7,956 nt of DNA from an uncultured Hungatella sp. (GTDB lineage: Bacteria > Bacillota > Clostridia > Lachnospirales > Lachnospiraceae), in NCBI GenBank assembly GCA_959018155.1, contig CAUEKH010000105.1, positions 1 to 7,956 of the forward strand, written 5' to 3'. The notes under the pieces are model-generated. The model ran no database searches. It had not been told where the DNA came from and saw only the letters and a program-made list of their open reading frames with translations. Each line of letters begins with the position of its first letter. The stretch's first letter is position 1. Shown piece by piece: positions 6,485 through 7,956 of the stretch. Made by a program: the position numbers and the translations under genes.

Positions 6485-7285
6485 ATGTCGCTGCCATCAG
6501 ATTTTTTTGGAAGAATCGTGTATATTCTGCAGAAATACGGCATGTCTTTTGTAAATGGCGCGGGAAAGACCATGGCGATTGCCATTGTGGGTACTTTTAT
6601 CGGCTGTTTAATCGGTTTTGCAGTGGGAATTGTCCAGACGATTCCTGTCTCTAAGAATGACAATCCGGTGAAGAGGATTGTGCTCGGGATAATAAAACTT
6701 ATTTTGAATATTTATGTGGAGGTCTTCCGTGGGACGCCGATGATGGTTCAGGCCATGTTTATTTACTATGGGCTGGCGGCATTGTTCGGGATCAACATGG
6801 AGCCGATGGCCGCGGCGTATTTTATCGTGTCCATCAACACGGGCGCTTATATGGCCGAGACGGTCCGCGGCGGTATTCTCTCCATTGACTTAGGGCAGAC
6901 AGAGGGCGCCAAGGCAATCGGCATGACCCACTTCCAGACGATGGTGAACGTTATCATGCCTCAGGCTCTGCGCAATATCATGCCGCAGATCGGCAATAAC
7001 TTAATTATCAATATCAAGGATACGTGCGTGCTTTCCGTAATCGGCGTGGTCGAGCTGTTCTATTCGACAAAGGGTGTGGCCGGCGCATACTATACGTATT
7101 TTGAGGCATTTACCATCACCATGGTTATCTACTTCATTCTGACCTTTACGTGCTCCAGAATCCTGCGCTACTGGGAGAAGAAGATGGATGGTCCGGACAG
7201 CTACGATTTGGCAACCACGGATACTCTGGCTTACACCAGCGGTATGGTGAAATTCCCAGACCCAAATGAGAAGGAGGCTGAATAA
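6485..7285 (+). CDS. Polar amino acid ABC transporter permease (His/Glu/Gln/Arg/opine family)
   Basis: This is the membrane-spanning subunit of the importer, which receives ligand from the lipoprotein and couples to the ATPase encoded next. The product has 266 residues. Hydrophobic segments are visible at about 28-52, 66-80, 86-103, 107-124, 180-195 and 205-225. The signature FRGTPMMVQ (82-90 region) is typical of the His/Glu/Gln/Arg/opine permease group. The EAA coupling loop is at 139-160 ([11 protein letters not shown]...VIMPQ), with the conserved Gly at 146 and Pro at 159, which docks into the ATPase. The C-terminal tail from about 232 is soluble, acidic at the end (DPNEKEAE), and longer than in many relatives of about 220-240 residues. 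The ATG at 6485 follows AAAGGGG (6470-6476) with 8-nt spacing. Only two bases separate its stop from the ATPase start. It probably works as a homodimer, since no second permease gene is seen in the window. Confidence 0.93.
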   Translation: MSLPSDFFGRIVYILQKYGMSFVNGAGKTMAIAIVGTFIGCLIGFAVGIVQTIPVSKNDNPVKRIVLGIIKLILNIYVEVFRGTPMMVQAMFIYYGLAALFGINMEPMAAAYFIVSINTGAYMAETVRGGILSIDLGQTEGAKAIGMTHFQTMVNVIMPQALRNIMPQIGNNLIINIKDTCVLSVIGVVELFYSTKGVAGAYYTYFEAFTITMVIYFILTFTCSRILRYWEKKMDGPDSYDLATTDTLAYTSGMVKFPDPNEKEAE

Positions 7286-7287
7286 TT

Positions 7288-7956
7288 ATGGCGGGCAGCA
7301 GAGTATTGGAAATCCATCATTTAAGTAAGACGTTCGGAACGAATGTGGTTCTGCGCGATATTGATTTTTCTGTAGATATGGGCGATGTCACCTGTATTAT
7401 CGGCGCTTCCGGGTCCGGTAAATCGACGCTTCTTCGGTGTATCAACCTTTTGGAGACGCCGACGACAGGGGAGATTCTCTACCATGACATTGATATCACA
7501 GACAGGAAGATGAATGCTGCATCGTATCGGACCAAGGTGGGAATGGTGTTCCAGAGTTTTAATCTGTTTAACAACATGACGGTGTTAAATAACTGTATGG
7601 TGGGACAGGTTAAGGTACTGAAAAAGAGCAAAGAGGAAGCGAGAGAAAAGGCCATGTTCTACCTGGAGAAGGTAGGGATGGCGCCGTATATTAATGCGAA
7701 ACCGAAACAGCTTTCCGGTGGGCAGAAGCAGCGTGTGGCGATTGCCAGGGCGCTTGCCATGGAACCGGAGATTCTGCTGTTTGATGAGCCGACTTCGGCC
7801 CTTGACCCGCAGATGGTCGGGGAGGTTCTGGCTGTTATGAGAACGCTGGCGAAGGAAGGGCTGACGATGATTATTGTGACCCATGAGATGGCATTTGCAA
7901 GGGATGTATCCAATCATGTGGTCTATATGGCGGATGGAGTGATCGAGGAGGAGGGG
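7288..7956 (+). CDS. Amino acid ABC transporter ATP-binding protein, 3' truncated by window end
   Basis: This is the cytoplasmic ATPase that powers the importer as a dimer. The frame is open from the ATG at 7288 to the last base, giving 223 residues; relatives have about 240-255, so roughly 20-30 residues lie beyond the window. All nucleotide-binding motifs are present: Walker A GASGSGKS (39-46), Q-loop Q89 (MVFQSFNLF), ABC signature LSGGQKQR (142-149), Walker B ILLFDEP with catalytic E167, D-loop SALD (170-173) and H-switch His199 (VTHEM). The VFQSFNLF motif and the [12 protein letters not shown] motif are typical of the polar amino acid (GlnQ/HisP-like) group. A consensus AAGGAGG at 7271-7277 lies inside the last permease codons, 10 nt before the start, and the intergenic gap is 2 nt, so permease and ATPase are tightly coupled. 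Confidence 0.95.
   Translation, partial: MAGSRVLEIHHLSKTFGTNVVLRDIDFSVDMGDVTCIIGASGSGKSTLLRCINLLETPTTGEILYHDIDITDRKMNAASYRTKVGMVFQSFNLFNNMTVLNNCMVGQVKVLKKSKEEAREKAMFYLEKVGMAPYINAKPKQLSGGQKQRVAIARALAMEPEILLFDEPTSALDPQMVGEVLAVMRTLAKEGLTMIIVTHEMAFARDVSNHVVYMADGVIEEEG

Noticed and set aside
6418..6654. 78-codon + strand open frame spanning the intergenic hairpin and permease start
   Set aside because: Its first part is the 12-bp palindrome and the rest is the permease in another frame. It has no ribosome binding site, and a Cys- and Arg-rich sequence without family features.
1..7956. A novel defence, mobile or biosynthetic system
   Set aside because: Every gene belongs to a well-known housekeeping or transport family on one strand. 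No transposase, integrase, repeat array, odd base composition or unassigned gene is present.

Overview
The window reads as chromosomal DNA of a Gram-positive anaerobe of the class Clostridia, most likely a Lachnospiraceae (Clostridium cluster XIVa) member. This is inferred from the gene order tig-clpP-clpX-lon-engB, the moderate GC content, strong purine-rich ribosome binding sites, and a Cys-anchored lipoprotein acting as the binding protein of an amino acid ABC importer. The species cannot be named from the sequence alone. All genes are on the + strand and none shows a frameshift or internal stop.

Region 1 (1-2300) is protein quality control. It holds the 3' end of tig (trigger factor), then clpP and clpX, which together form the ClpXP protease. 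A 13-bp stem-loop lies between tig and clpP. Only 37 nt separate clpP from clpX.

Region 2 (2301-5357) begins with a terminator-like hairpin after clpX. It is followed by lon (ATP-dependent LonA protease) and engB (ribosome-assembly GTPase), which are translationally coupled through a 4-nt ATGA overlap. All catalytic and nucleotide-binding motifs of ClpP, ClpX, Lon and EngB are intact.

Region 3 (5354-7956) is a polar amino acid ABC importer encoded as lipoprotein, permease and ATPase. The ATPase runs off the window end. A perfect-consensus sigma-A type promoter (TTGACA, 17-nt spacer, TATAAT) has its -35 box on the engB stop codon. A 16-bp AT-rich inverted repeat covers the -10 box and the predicted start point, which makes it a candidate operator. 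A 12-bp perfect stem-loop without a T-tract separates the binding-protein gene from the permease gene. This arrangement usually supports higher expression of the binding protein than of the membrane components.

The gene content is ordinary housekeeping plus one transporter, and I found no previously undescribed system. The observations most worth a second look are regulatory: the promoter buried in the engB end, its overlapping palindrome, and the three intergenic hairpins. The Cys- and Tyr-rich binding protein of unclear substrate is also worth attention. No tRNA, rRNA, CRISPR array, insertion sequence or attachment site was seen, and no gene-free stretch exceeds about 130 nt.
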